Positions 20,367 to 30,188 are shown, numbered from the stretch's first letter. The stretch is 41,102 nucleotides of DNA from Hyphomicrobium sp. (GCA_025458125.1 JALOTA010000009.1:1-41102), one strand, 5' to 3'. Numbers and translations: made by a program. The notes: a model not told the origin generated them from the letters alone.

Positions 20367-21368
20367 CTAGCGGAGTGTGAAGCTTTTGTCGCGCCATTCC
20401 TGCGCGGCCTTTTGAGCGGCCTTCTTTTCACTGTCTGAAAGCGCATCGACAAGCAGGTCCAGCCGGTCGTCGGCAATGCCGCCCGCCTTGGCAAGCAATC
20501 GCCATTTGGCGGCCTCGGCTGGATTTTTTGGAACACCGCCGACGCCCTCCTGGTGGATCCAGGCCAGCCGGTTCTGCGCCCCGGCGATCCCCTTTTCCGC
20601 TGCGGTCTGGAGAAGCGGGATCGCTTTCTTTTCATCGTCCTTCAGTCCGAAGCCGCGAAGCAGCATCACGGCGTACTCGTATTGTGCGGCAACGAGCCCC
20701 TGAGCCGCTGCCTTCGACATCCAGGTCGCGGCTTCATATGCGTTCGCCTCCACGCCGACACCCTTCTGGTAAAGTGCGGCCAGATCATACTGGGCCTGGG
20801 GTATGTTTTTCTCGGCGGCGAACTGGATATGCTTGGCGGCCCGGTACGGATTTTCCGGCTTGCCGTCGCCTTTCAGGAAGAGAATTCCCAGATTGTAGTT
20901 GGCAAGCGGGTCGCCCGTGATGGCGGCCTTTTCGTAGAGCTCGGCGGCGGCGGCGCGATCCTTGCCGACGCCGCGGCCCTCGGCCAGCATGTTACCGAAT
21001 GCAAGCATGGCCGGAACGTCGCCCAGTTCGGCCGCCCTCGCATACCAACGGGCCGCGGTAATGTCGTCTTTTCCGACACCCAATCCGCCTTCGTAGATTC
21101 TCGCGACAAGGGTATGGGCCTGCGGGTCGCCGCGCGCGGCTCTGGCTTCCGCAAGTGAGAGGGCGGTCAAATACTGGCCCTGGTCGAAGGCGCTATAGGC
21201 CGCGTCGTCATCGGTCTGGTTCTGTCCCGATGAGGCCGCGGGTGCGCGGTCGCCGTTGATCGAAGGTTCGGGAAACGGCAGGGTCAGCCGACCGGTTGCG
21301 ACCATCATTCCGGCCGCCCCCGCAACTGCTCCGACAATCAATAGAACGGCCAACACCGCTTTGTTCAT
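20367..21368 (-). CDS. Sel1/TPR-like repeat protein with N-terminal membrane segment
   Basis: Repeated Axxxx-YEKAA-GDPLANYNLGILFLKGDG Sel1 units; start at MNKAVLAVLLIVGAVAG. Confidence 0.9.
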   Translation of the reverse strand: MNKAVLAVLLIVGAVAGAAGMMVATGRLTLPFPEPSINGDRAPAASSGQNQTDDDAAYSAFDQGQYLTALSLAEARAARGDPQAHTLVARIYEGGLGVGKDDITAARWYARAAELGDVPAMLAFGNMLAEGRGVGKDRAAAAELYEKAAITGDPLANYNLGILFLKGDGKPENPYRAAKHIQFAAEKNIPQAQYDLAALYQKGVGVEANAYEAATWMSKAAAQGLVAAQYEYAVMLLRGFGLKDDEKKAIPLLQTAAEKGIAGAQNRLAWIHQEGVGGVPKNPAEAAKWRLLAKAGGIADDRLDLLVDALSDSEKKAAQKAAQEWRDKSFTLR

Positions 21369-21378
21369 CGGCAAAGCC

Positions 21379-22032
21379 TCAGGTCGCCGCCGCTGTGCCG
21401 GAGAAGATTTGCGCAAACGGTGTCAGAAACCCCGCGACCGCCGTTGCCGGCACGTCCGCGGGGACCCGGACAGCGATGAAATCTGCGCCGGCCTCGGCCA
21501 ATTCGCGCGCGTCGTCCGGTGTTTCCACATCGAAGGCGACACAGGGCGGCTCGAAGATTTCCGACCACCATCGGATCAACTCCAGACGCCGGTTGCGGGC
21601 GGTGTCGCGGTCTTCGACATGGGCCGGGATGCCAAAAGCAATGTAATCGGCGCCCTCTTCGCCCAGGACCATTGCGTCGTGCCGCGTGCGGCCGACGTCG
21701 ACGCCCACGATGAACCGGCCGCCCAGAATGTCTCGGGCCTCGCGGTAGGAGGTGAGAGCGGTTTTGGACGGAGGCAGATGGACGCCGTCGGCCTTGACGA
21801 TGCGGGCGAGGGCGGCGTCGCCCGAGATTAGGGTTGCGATGCCTGCAGCTTGTATCGCGGCCACGGCGACTGCCAATTCACCCGGTGAAACGGGATCATT
21901 CTGGTATGCTTCGAGCACCACCGTCGCGATCAGGCCGTCGAATTTGCCGATCTGTCCGGCCAGTTCTGACGCCAAGCCCGGCCGCGCGCCAAGGACAAGC
22001 ACCAATCGAGGAGAGACCTTATCGGCGGCCAT
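21379..22032 (-). CDS. Thiamine phosphate synthase-family protein
   Basis: TIM-barrel, ADGVHLPPSKTALTSYREARDILGGRFIVGVDVGRTRHDAMVLGEEGADYIAFG. Confidence 0.8.
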   Translation of the reverse strand: MAADKVSPRLVLVLGARPGLASELAGQIGKFDGLIATVVLEAYQNDPVSPGELAVAVAAIQAAGIATLISGDAALARIVKADGVHLPPSKTALTSYREARDILGGRFIVGVDVGRTRHDAMVLGEEGADYIAFGIPAHVEDRDTARNRRLELIRWWSEIFEPPCVAFDVETPDDARELAEAGADFIAVRVPADVPATAVAGFLTPFAQIFSGTAAAT

Positions 22033-22341
22033 TCGGCAACTCGAGTGGAGGGGGATCGGCCGGGCCGTTGTTGCGGCCAGCGGCCATGTTCAACAAGGCA
22101 GCCGGAGGCGGATACCGCAGGGTGCTTGCAATCTCAAAGATTTTCATCGACGCCGTGCGCTATCCGGGCTGATTGGGGCAGAAACGTGACCTTGTCCATG
22201 GACCGGCAATAAGGCGGGTATAAGGACGATGCCCTGATTGGCAGCCCCCCACCAAATCGCCATTATCGCGGTAGACTTTCGCGCCCCGCGATCAAAGTAT
22301 TCCACGTTCACGAACGTGATTCGTCTCCGGAGACCTCTCGA

Positions 22342-24252
22342 ATGAGCCTCGTGCCTTCTTTCCATCATGCGCTCGCGGCTGGTCTCGTGGGACTGATCTG
22401 CTTTGGATCAGCCGGGAACGCAGGGGCAACGGCGGGCGATGCCGGAACGGTACCGGCCGCGGCTGATGCTCAGGGCGCCTCGGCTGCCACGGCGCCGGAT
22501 GCTTCTCCGGCAGTTCTGGCGGCAATCAGTCAACTGCAGGACAAGGCTTTTATCGGAGGCTTCGCGAAGGACGATGTTGCGGCCGCGCTACAGTTCTACT
22601 CGGCGCGCAAGGACCCGCTGTGGATCGATGCCCAAGGGTTCACCGCAAGGGCCAAGGGACTTGCAGACGAGATCTCCAAGGCGGAGCAATGGGGCCTCGA
22701 TGCGAAGTCTTTTCCATTGCCGGATCTTTCCCAGCCGCCTGCCGGGGCGGATGCTCAGGGCCGGGCCGAGGTTCAACTCTCGCTCGTGGCACTGACCTAT
22801 GCCCGGCACGCGAAAGGCGGTCGCGTCCGGCCGCTGTCGATCAGCCAACTGCTCGATCTGACGCCGCCCGTTCGCGATCCCGCCGCTGTTCTGAAAGAGC
22901 TTGAAACCGCGGCCGATCCGGCCGCCTACCTCGTCGGGCTGCATCCCAAGCATGAGCAGTTCCAGCGGCTGAGGGCCGAACTCGTCAAGCGGATGGGCCC
23001 CGTCGAGGCTCCGCCACCGGTCGATCCGGCGCTTCTGGTCAAGCTTCCCTCCGACGGCGCCACCATCAAACCCGGGTCGCTGCATCCCCATATCGCACTG
23101 CTTCGCAAGCGGCTGAAGCAGCCGGCAGCGTTCGCCGGTCAGGAGACCCTCTACGACGAGAAGCTGGCCGAAGCCGTCAAGGCGTTCCAGGCCGGGAAGG
23201 GACTTAAAGCCAACGGGCAGCTGAACAACCGGACGCGCACGGCGCTCAACCGAGAAGGTGAGCCGGCTGCCAAGGACAACCAGCGCGATACCCAGCGGAT
23301 CGTCGTGAACATGGAGCGCTGGCGCTGGATGCCCGACGATCTCGGCGCCACGTACGTCATCAACAACGTGCCGGAGTACGTCACCCGGATGTACAAGGAT
23401 GGATCGGAGATCTTCAAAGAGAAGATCATCGTCGGTTTGCCGGAATGGCCGACGCCGTCGTTCTCGGCTGAAATGAAGACCATCGTGTTCAATCCCTCCT
23501 GGGGCGTACCGGACGGGATCAAGGCCAAGGAATTGAAACCACGGCTGCAGCGCGCAGGCGGGAACGGGTTCTTTGATCAGTTGTTCGGTGGCGGTGGCGG
23601 CGCTTCGATCATCCGGGCCTACGGCTTCACGCCTTATCGCAACGGCCGGCCGGTCGATCCGGATTCCGTGGACTGGTCGACCGCTGATCTGCGCCAGTAC
23701 AGCTTCATCCAGCCACCGGGCGGAGAGAATCCGCTCGGCTTTGTGAAGTTCATGTTCCCCAACACGCACGACGTCTACATGCACGATACGACGCAGCGCC
23801 ACCTGTTTGCGCAGTCGCGTCGCCCGTTCTCGCATGGGTGCATCCGCGTGAACGATCCGATGCGTTTTGCAGAAGTGATCCTGGAACAGGACAAGGGTTG
23901 GGGCCGGGATCGCGCCGCTGCGGCACGCCGTTCATCTGAAACCGTTACTCTCGACAATCACATCTGGGTCCATAACGTCTATCTGACGGCCTGGGTGGCC
24001 AGCGACGGAGACGTCATGAACTTCGGTGACGTTTACGGCCTCGACAACCGTGTCTCCCAGGCGCTCGGTGGCCGGTCGATCCGGCCGGTTGAAACGGTGG
24101 CGGACGACGTCGAAACGGCGTCGATCGCCGACGAGGAGGCTCCGGTTCAGCCGTCGAAAAAGAAGAAGCAAGGCGGCGGGGCTGCCAAATCCAAGCCGAT
24201 GACCGTGCCGAGCAGCTTCGGGGAAGCAATGTCGGGTCTGGTTGCCAACTGA
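22342..24252 (+). CDS. L,D-transpeptidase (YcbB-like) with peptidoglycan-binding domain
   Basis: YDEKLAEAVKAFQAGKGLKANGQLNNRTRTALN PG-binding; catalytic SHGCIRVNDP. Confidence 0.94.
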   Translation: MSLVPSFHHALAAGLVGLICFGSAGNAGATAGDAGTVPAAADAQGASAATAPDASPAVLAAISQLQDKAFIGGFAKDDVAAALQFYSARKDPLWIDAQGFTARAKGLADEISKAEQWGLDAKSFPLPDLSQPPAGADAQGRAEVQLSLVALTYARHAKGGRVRPLSISQLLDLTPPVRDPAAVLKELETAADPAAYLVGLHPKHEQFQRLRAELVKRMGPVEAPPPVDPALLVKLPSDGATIKPGSLHPHIALLRKRLKQPAAFAGQETLYDEKLAEAVKAFQAGKGLKANGQLNNRTRTALNREGEPAAKDNQRDTQRIVVNMERWRWMPDDLGATYVINNVPEYVTRMYKDGSEIFKEKIIVGLPEWPTPSFSAEMKTIVFNPSWGVPDGIKAKELKPRLQRAGGNGFFDQLFGGGGGASIIRAYGFTPYRNGRPVDPDSVDWSTADLRQYSFIQPPGGENPLGFVKFMFPNTHDVYMHDTTQRHLFAQSRRPFSHGCIRVNDPMRFAEVILEQDKGWGRDRAAAARRSSETVTLDNHIWVHNVYLTAWVASDGDVMNFGDVYGLDNRVSQALGGRSIRPVETVADDVETASIADEEAPVQPSKKKKQGGGAAKSKPMTVPSSFGEAMSGLVAN

Positions 24253-24260
24253 GCAGTGGC

Positions 24261-24590
24261 CTATTGGGGTTCGTCCTTCAGGGACATGATGAATTCCGCC
24301 AGTTCCTGCATCTCGTCCTGTGAGAGATGGTGGTTTGGCATCATCGGCGGTACGGACCGCAGCCAATCCATGATTGCGTCGACCGTCTGGCCCGGCCGGC
24401 GGGCCACGGCGTAGAATCCCGGAATTTCCCCCTGCGCTCGTTTTTCGCCCTGTCCCGGACCCATGTGACAGGTGGCGCAGAGGCGCTGGGCAAGGACGCG
24501 GCCCTTGGCTGCCGCGTCCTCGGCCCCCGAAGGTGTCGTCGCTGCGGCGATCGCAGCAAGCGCTGTCATTGTCCTGACGAACTTCACCAT
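24261..24590 (-). CDS. Small exported c-type cytochrome
   Basis: Signal peptide then CATCH haem-binding motif (LAQRLCATCHMGPGQ). Confidence 0.87.
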   Translation of the reverse strand: MVKFVRTMTALAAIAAATTPSGAEDAAAKGRVLAQRLCATCHMGPGQGEKRAQGEIPGFYAVARRPGQTVDAIMDWLRSVPPMMPNHHLSQDEMQELAEFIMSLKDEPQ

Positions 24591-24694
24591 AGAGAGAATG
24601 TTTGCCCAGGGTGCCGGCGTTGTTCCTTGCGACGGATCAAGAACCGTCGCGATCGCGTGCTATGATGATCAGTACATACCGTTGGGAGGGTTCC

Positions 24695-24889
24695 ATGGCA
24701 TTCGAAGGTCTCCAAGCAGAAATTGCCTCGCTGCTCATTCGCATGAACGAGCAACCGGAAGACATTCGCGAGGTGGAATTGCTTCTGCGCGAAAAGCTGA
24801 ACGAGTTCCGCGCGTTCGGAATGCCTTTGCCGGAGGATCTCGCCGAACTGGAACGGGCGCTCGACGAGAGCTTGTCGCAAAGATCCTAA
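24695..24889 (+). CDS. Small conserved-looking protein
   Basis: MAFEGLQAEIASLLIRMNEQPEDIREVELLLREKLNEFRAFGMPLPEDLAELERALDE, 64 aa, RBS GGAGGG upstream. Confidence 0.6.
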   Translation: MAFEGLQAEIASLLIRMNEQPEDIREVELLLREKLNEFRAFGMPLPEDLAELERALDESLSQRS

Positions 24890-24955
24890 CGGTCCGGCGC
24901 GCCGGCACCGGCGCCGATCCGGCGTCCAGAGCCGATATTGCCCGCCCGCTGATGG

Positions 24956-25990
24956 TCAGGCCGCCTTTTCCTGCTTCGCATCCCACTTGCCGAGGGCAGC
25001 GAGGCTGTTCATCCGAGCGCGGTGCGTGAAGGCGCGCTGACCGGCGGCGACATTCTCCGGCTTGCCGCCCCAAGCCTGCAAAGCGGCTGCCTGCAGCGCC
25101 CGCCCATAGGAGAAGGTTAGCGCCCACGGCAGGTTGCCCATGGCGTTCATCAGGGACAGATGTTCGGTGGCGGCTTCGTCAGACTGGCCACCGGAGAGGA
25201 ACGCGATCCCCGGCACCGAGGCCGGTACCGTCGATTTCAGGCAGCGCACCGTTTTCTCCGCGACCTCGGCGGCCGATGGCTGCTTGGTGCTCTTCTGGCC
25301 GGCGATGACCATGTTCGGTTTCAGGATCATTCCTTCGAGCCGGACACGGGCGTCGTAGAGCTCGCGGAAGACCGTGCGCAGAGTCCACTCCGTCACGCGA
25401 TGGCACTCGTCGATGTCGTGGGAGCAATGGGCTCCGTCCATCAGGATTTCGGGCTCGACGATCGGCACGATTCCGGCTTCCTGGCACAGAGCCGCATAGC
25501 GGGCGAGAGCATGTGCGTTCGCCTTGACGCAGTTCCATGTGGGCAGACCGTCCGAAATCGTAATGACGCCGCGCCACTTGGCGAAGCGAGCCCCGAGCGC
25601 GTGATATTCGGCAAGCCGCTCGCGCAGGCCGTCGAGGCCTTCGGTCACGGTTTCGATCTTCGACGTCGGACCCGCGAGCGGCTTGGCTCCGGTATCGACC
25701 TTGATGCCCGGTATCGAGCCGGCAGCCTTCATGATGTCGACGAGCGGCGTGCCGTCTTTGGCCTTCTGGCGGATCGTCTCGTCATAGAGAATCACTCCCG
25801 AGACGTAGTTCTTCATGGCATCCGTCGAACGGAAGAGCATCTCGCGGTAGTCGCGGCGGTTGTCTTCGGTGGAAGCAATGCCGATCTTGTCGAAGCGCTT
25901 CTTGATCGTGCCGGAACTCTCGTCAGCGGCCAGAATACCCTTACCCGGCGCCACCATGGCGATCGCAATGTCTTCCAGTCTCTCGGTCAT
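24956..25990 (-). CDS. Class I fructose-bisphosphate aldolase
   Basis: AIAMVAPGKGILAADESSGTIKKRFDKIGI; GMILKPNMVIAGQKS; GIAFLSGGQSDEAATEHLSLMN. Confidence 0.95.
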   Translation of the reverse strand: MTERLEDIAIAMVAPGKGILAADESSGTIKKRFDKIGIASTEDNRRDYREMLFRSTDAMKNYVSGVILYDETIRQKAKDGTPLVDIMKAAGSIPGIKVDTGAKPLAGPTSKIETVTEGLDGLRERLAEYHALGARFAKWRGVITISDGLPTWNCVKANAHALARYAALCQEAGIVPIVEPEILMDGAHCSHDIDECHRVTEWTLRTVFRELYDARVRLEGMILKPNMVIAGQKSTKQPSAAEVAEKTVRCLKSTVPASVPGIAFLSGGQSDEAATEHLSLMNAMGNLPWALTFSYGRALQAAALQAWGGKPENVAAGQRAFTHRARMNSLAALGKWDAKQEKAA

Positions 25991-26072
25991 CGTGGCCTCC
26001 GTCGGCGCGTCGAAAATTGGCGTCCAATACACAAAGAGGGCGCCGTTGTGAAAGGCGCCCTCCCGTTTACCT

Positions 26073-27080
26073 TCATATGAGCTTTGCCATGGCGACGGCT
26101 GTGTCGCTCATGCGGTTGGAGAAACCCCATTCGTTATCGTACCAGGAGAGGACGCGCACGAGCCGGCCATCCATGACCTTCGTCTGGTCGAGGTGGAAGA
26201 TCGAAGAGCGGCTGTCGTGGTTGAAGTCGGTGGAGACGTTGGGTTCATCGGTGACGCCCAGGACGCCTTTAAGCGGCCCGGCGGCTGCGTTGGTGATGGC
26301 CGCGTTAATCTCGTCTTTGGTCGTCTCGTTGCGGGCGATGAACTTGAAATCGACCACAGAGACGTTCGGGGTGGGAACGCGGATCGCGGTGCCGTCGAGG
26401 CGGCCGTTGAGTTCGGGAAGAACTAGGCCGACGGCCTTGGCCGCACCGGTCGAGGTCGGGATCATCGAAAGCGCGGCCGCGCGGGCGCGATAGAGATCCT
26501 TGTGCATGGTGTCGAGGGTGGGCTGATCACCGGTGTAGGAGTGGATCGTCGTCATGAACCCCTTGTCGATGCCGACAAGGTCGTTCAGCACCTTGGCGAC
26601 CGGCGCCAGACAGTTCGTCGTGCACGACGCGTTGGAAACGACCAGATGATCTTTCGACAGCTTGTCGTGATTGACGCCGTAGACAACCGTCAGGTCGGCA
26701 CCGTCGGCAGGAGCCGACACGAGCACGCGCTTTGCGCCGGCGGCGAGATGCGCCGCTGCCTTGTCCCTGGACGTGAAGATGCCCGTGCACTCCATCGCGA
26801 CGTCGACGCCCATCGCGGCATGGGGCAATTCCGCCGGGTTCTTGATTGCCGTGACCTTGATCGGGCCGGTGCCGACGTCGATCGTGTCACCTGAGACTGT
26901 CACTTTGCCGGGGAAGCGTCCGTGGACGCTATCGAAGCGCAGCAGGTGAGCATTTGTTTCTACAGGCCCGAGATCGTTGATGGCGACGACCTGAATATCG
27001 TTCCGGCCGCTTTCGACGATGGCTCGCAACACGTTGCGGCCAATGCGTCCAAAACCGTTGATCGCGACCTTCACTGCCAT
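26073..27080 (-). CDS. gap: Glyceraldehyde-3-phosphate dehydrogenase
   Basis: [50 protein letters not shown]. Confidence 0.97.
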   Translation of the reverse strand: MAVKVAINGFGRIGRNVLRAIVESGRNDIQVVAINDLGPVETNAHLLRFDSVHGRFPGKVTVSGDTIDVGTGPIKVTAIKNPAELPHAAMGVDVAMECTGIFTSRDKAAAHLAAGAKRVLVSAPADGADLTVVYGVNHDKLSKDHLVVSNASCTTNCLAPVAKVLNDLVGIDKGFMTTIHSYTGDQPTLDTMHKDLYRARAAALSMIPTSTGAAKAVGLVLPELNGRLDGTAIRVPTPNVSVVDFKFIARNETTKDEINAAITNAAAGPLKGVLGVTDEPNVSTDFNHDSRSSIFHLDQTKVMDGRLVRVLSWYDNEWGFSNRMSDTAVAMAKLI

Positions 27081-27383
27081 CTCGTTCGTCCTTTCGACGT
27101 CTGGGGCCGTAGCGGATTGCTCGAATCTGCGGGGGGCGCCGTGGATACGAAGGCTCAGAGCCTTGTTTTTCGGGCCGCATTAAGTGGAGGCACCCCGTGC
27201 CTGTCAATGCGTCATCGGGATTAGTCCAGATGCAGGAATCCGACACTTGTGGCTTGTGTCGAGATTGGCGGCTGACGTTTGTTGCGCGCCACGTGCTTAA
27301 GACCTATGGTCAACGACTGGAAACGGGGGGCCGCGGCCGAGGGCAACGCGCGCCGCACCTTCGAACATCGATTGGGTTAGCCG

Positions 27384-27641
27384 ATGGTTCAACGTGCGCG
27401 AGAAGCGCGGGTGGGCGCGAAACGTGTCCCTTCGCGGAAGGATCAGTCTTTATCGTCCGTCAACGTGCCCGATCCGGCGCAACGGCTGCAGATGGTCGAA
27501 GCGGAGAGGGATAGGCTGAAGGAGCGGCTTCAGGAAGCCGAGGCGCGGATCGCTGCGCTGGAGAAAGCGCGAACGCTGGTCGTCAATAGGATCGACTGGT
27601 TGATCGACACGCTCGATTCCGCACTCGAAAAGAGAATCTGA
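27384..27641 (+). CDS. Small coiled-coil protein
   Basis: 85-aa ORF ending RLQMVEAERDRLKERLQEAEARIAALEKARTLVVNRIDWLIDTLDSAL. Confidence 0.65.
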   Translation: MVQRAREARVGAKRVPSRKDQSLSSVNVPDPAQRLQMVEAERDRLKERLQEAEARIAALEKARTLVVNRIDWLIDTLDSALEKRI

Positions 27642-27661
27642 ACAGCGCACGTCAGTGAATA

Positions 27662-27684
27662 GGCGTGAGGCCATGCCTCACGCC
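27662..27684. terminator. Strong hairpin between convergent genes (possible bidirectional terminator)
   Basis: Perfect 10-bp stem GGCGTGAGGC-CAT-GCCTCACGCC between the ORFs ending at 27641 (+) and 27702 (-). Confidence 0.6.
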
Positions 27685-27701
27685 GTTCTCGAATTTCACA
27701 C

Positions 27702-28115
27702 TTACATCAGCACGCGCAGCAGACGGCGGCCGGCCAGCGAATTGAGCTCGCGGCAGTCGATGGTGCCGTCGTCGTCACGGTTGGCGCGCTCGAAGCGATG
27801 CTTCACGAGCGCCAGGAATTCGTGCTTGTCGAGCGTGCGGTCGCGATCCGGATTGAAACGGGCGATCGAGAGAATACCGACGCGGCCGCGCAATTCGGCG
27901 GCGTCGAGTGTGCCATCGTGGTCGGGATCGAGGGTGTGGAAAAGGCGAACAGCCGCGCGGCGGGCCTCATGCCAGTCGATCGTGCCGTCGTGATCGGGGT
28001 TCAGCGCGGACAGTTCCGCTTTGCAGTCACCGCGGTGGCCGGCAGACGCCGGGGCAATGATGGCCGAAGCCGCGATGGCGGCGGCGGCCAAGAGTGATGA
28101 AAGGGTCATTCTCAT
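27702..28115 (-). CDS. Exported EF-hand protein
   Basis: Four DxDxDG-type loops (NPDHDGTIDWHE, DPDHDGTLDAAE, NPDRDRTLDKHE, NRDDDGTIDCRE) after a signal peptide. Confidence 0.9.
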   Translation of the reverse strand: MRMTLSSLLAAAAIAASAIIAPASAGHRGDCKAELSALNPDHDGTIDWHEARRAAVRLFHTLDPDHDGTLDAAELRGRVGILSIARFNPDRDRTLDKHEFLALVKHRFERANRDDDGTIDCRELNSLAGRRLLRVLM

Positions 28116-28224
28116 TGTGTAAAACCTTCCGTTGCTCATGTCGTTAGGTGTGTCTGTTGCGACGGCGACTGAATACTCCCGCTAACGCTTACGTCCAATC
28201 AAGTCTGAGTGCGGCAAACTGGCG

Positions 28225-28410
28225 AAAGTGGCTAACCTCCCGCCTGGGGCTCGATTTTTGTGCATGAGACGCCTACAGTGATCGGGCTGCGGGGTTCGTC
28301 AGGAACACATGAATCTCCAGGGCCTATAAGATCTGCCAGGGAGCTGTCCCTGTCCGGAGCCGTGGTTCCGGGCACACGGCGCCCCCAACGGCCACCGCGG
28401 CACTTATTTC
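28225..28410 (+). ncRNA. ssrS: Probable 6S RNA (ends approximate)
   Basis: Structured GC-rich leader directly upstream of 5-FCL (established 6S context), with GAGCCGTGGTTCCGGGCACACGGCGCCCCC 3' segment resembling 6S 3' arms; not verified by covariance model. Confidence 0.5.
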
Positions 28411-28445
28411 CCCTCTCTCCGCCTTGCAAACCCGAGGACGTACCG

Positions 28446-29099
28446 TTGACCGACGCGCTGCCCGATTCCGAAACGATAAAGTCGGAAAAAAAGGCGCTGC
28501 GTAGTCTCATGAAGGCGGTCCGCGCCGAGGCGGTCGCAGCGCACGGCGCTGCTGCTGCGGTGCGGCTGGCCGAACTTGGGATCGGCTTTGCGGGTCGGCC
28601 GCCTCCCGCCTGGGTTTCCGGTTTCCTGCCGATCGGAGAGGAACTTGATCCCACGCCGCTGATGCTGCGGCTCGCCGGACTGGGGTATGGCCTGTGCCTG
28701 CCTGTCATGGAGGCCAAGGGCAAGCCGCTTCTCTTCCGGGCGTGGTCACCGGGCGATCCTTTGGAGGAAGTGACATGGGGCATCCGTGAACCGCGAGCGT
28801 CCGCGCCTCACGTCGAACCGGATGTTCTTCTCAGTCCGCTTCTGGCGTGCGATCCGGCCGGTTATCGTCTGGGATATGGTGGAGGCTTCTACGACCGGAC
28901 GCTGTCGCGCCTGCGTTCGCTGAAGCCTGTCGTTGCCATTGGGCTGGCCCTGGACGAGCAAATGGTCGACGCGGTGCCTCATGCCGATTATGACGAGCGG
29001 CTGGATTGGGTCCTGACACCGTCGGGGCCGCGGCGTTGCGGATCGCGTCGGGCGGTCCGGCCGGAAGGTCGTGGCGGAGCTGCTGCCGCAGTTGCGTGA
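28446..29099 (+). CDS. 5-formyltetrahydrofolate cyclo-ligase (C-terminal tail apparently aberrant)
   Basis: KKALRSLMKAVRAEAVAAHG; LLACDPAGYRLGYGGGFYDRTLSRLR; LDWVLTPSGP; TTG start near 28446. Confidence 0.87.
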   Translation: MTDALPDSETIKSEKKALRSLMKAVRAEAVAAHGAAAAVRLAELGIGFAGRPPPAWVSGFLPIGEELDPTPLMLRLAGLGYGLCLPVMEAKGKPLLFRAWSPGDPLEEVTWGIREPRASAPHVEPDVLLSPLLACDPAGYRLGYGGGFYDRTLSRLRSLKPVVAIGLALDEQMVDAVPHADYDERLDWVLTPSGPRRCGSRRAVRPEGRGGAAAAVA

Positions 29100-29856
29100 G
29101 CGCTGGGCGCTCGACTGCGTGGTGATCAATGCCGAAAATGCGGCCGGGGGCTTCGGCATCACCGAGAGCATCCTGGAAGATCTGATCGATGCCGGTGCGG
29201 ATGCCGTGACGCTTGGCAACCATGCCTTCGACCAGAAAGACGCCCTGGTGTTCATCAACCGGCAGCCGCGTCTGGTGCGTCCCATCAATTTTCCCAAGGG
29301 CACGCCGGGGCGCGGTGCGGCGCTTGTCCGGCTGAGAAACGGAGCCGACGTACTGGTCATCAACGCGATGGGCCGGGTTTTCATGACGGAACTCGATTGC
29401 CCGTTCCGCGCCATCGACAACGAACTCTCGGCCTGCCAGCTGAAGCAGGGGGCCGATGCCATCCTGATCGATTTCCACGCCGAAGCCACCAGCGAGAAAC
29501 AGGCGCTGGGGCTGTTCGTCGATGGACGGGCCAGCGTCGTGGTGGGAACGCACACGCACACGCCGACGGCGGATGAACGGGTTTTGCCGTCGGGCACGGC
29601 CTACATGTCCGATGCCGGTATGACGGGCGACTACAATTCCGTTCTCGGGATGGACAGCGAAGAGCCGCTCAATCGCTTTCTCACGCGCATTCCCCGCGAA
29701 CGGTTCGAGCCGTCGAACGGCGCCGGGACGCTGGCGGGGCTGGCCGTCGAGATCGACGACAGGACGGGACTGGCGGTCTGGGCGCGTGGCGTCCGGCTCG
29801 CGGGGGCGCTGCAGCCGTCCGCTTCGCTCCCATGGGACGTGCAGACAACCGCCTGA
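29071..29856 (+). pseudogene. YmdB-family metallophosphoesterase, N-terminus apparently lost
   Basis: CVVINAENAAGGFGITESILEDLIDAGADAVTLGNHAFDQKD; upstream in frame ADRVGRSGRKVV is recognisable but has no start codon. Confidence 0.65.
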
Positions 29857-29860
29857 AAAC

Positions 29861-30060
29861 GATGGCGGCTCGGTGTTCCTGTGGAACCGACCGAGCCGCT
29901 CGGGTTGGGCGAGAGATTTTACGTCGTGGCTTCGAGCATCGAGATGAAGAGCGGGCCTCTTCATCGGGATGGGGCAGGTCGAACAGACCCGCCGTTTGGT
30001 GCGACTGCCTGCTGGGCAGCTCCGGCAGTCCCCTGTGAGAAGGTGCGAATCACCTTCCGA
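29861..30060. ncRNA. Candidate structured RNA element (series of hairpins; strand unknown)
   Basis: Stems CGGCTCGGT/ACCGAGCCG (29866-74/29890-98) enclosing GTTCC/GGAAC, GATGAAGAG/CTCTTCATC (29943-51/29957-65), GACTGCC/GGCAGTC (30003-09/30024-30), GAAGGTG/CACCTTC (30039-45/30051-57). Confidence 0.4.
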
Positions 30061-30083
30061 GGCCAGAGTCTCGACGGCAATGG

Positions 30084-30098
30084 TTAACAAATGGTTAA
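30084..30098. promoter_or_regulatory. CtrA-type box TTAA-N7-TTAA upstream of yebC
   Basis: TTAACAAATGGTTAA. Confidence 0.65.
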
Positions 30099-30188
30099 CG
30101 CGCCACAGCCGCGGCGGGCTTGACCGGCGCCGCCGGGTCGCTCGATAACGCCTACTCTTCCCAACTCTCAAGATCGACGGGACCCGCC

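Noticed and set aside
24956-27080. Absence of pgk/tkt next to gap and aldolase as a novelty
   Set aside because: Gene order of glycolytic/Calvin genes varies among alphaproteobacteria; not informative without the rest of the genome
28831-30171. 446-aa minus-strand ORF across ymdB and the intergenic region
   Set aside because: Arg/Pro-rich shadow ORF antisense to a recognisable gene; no family signature
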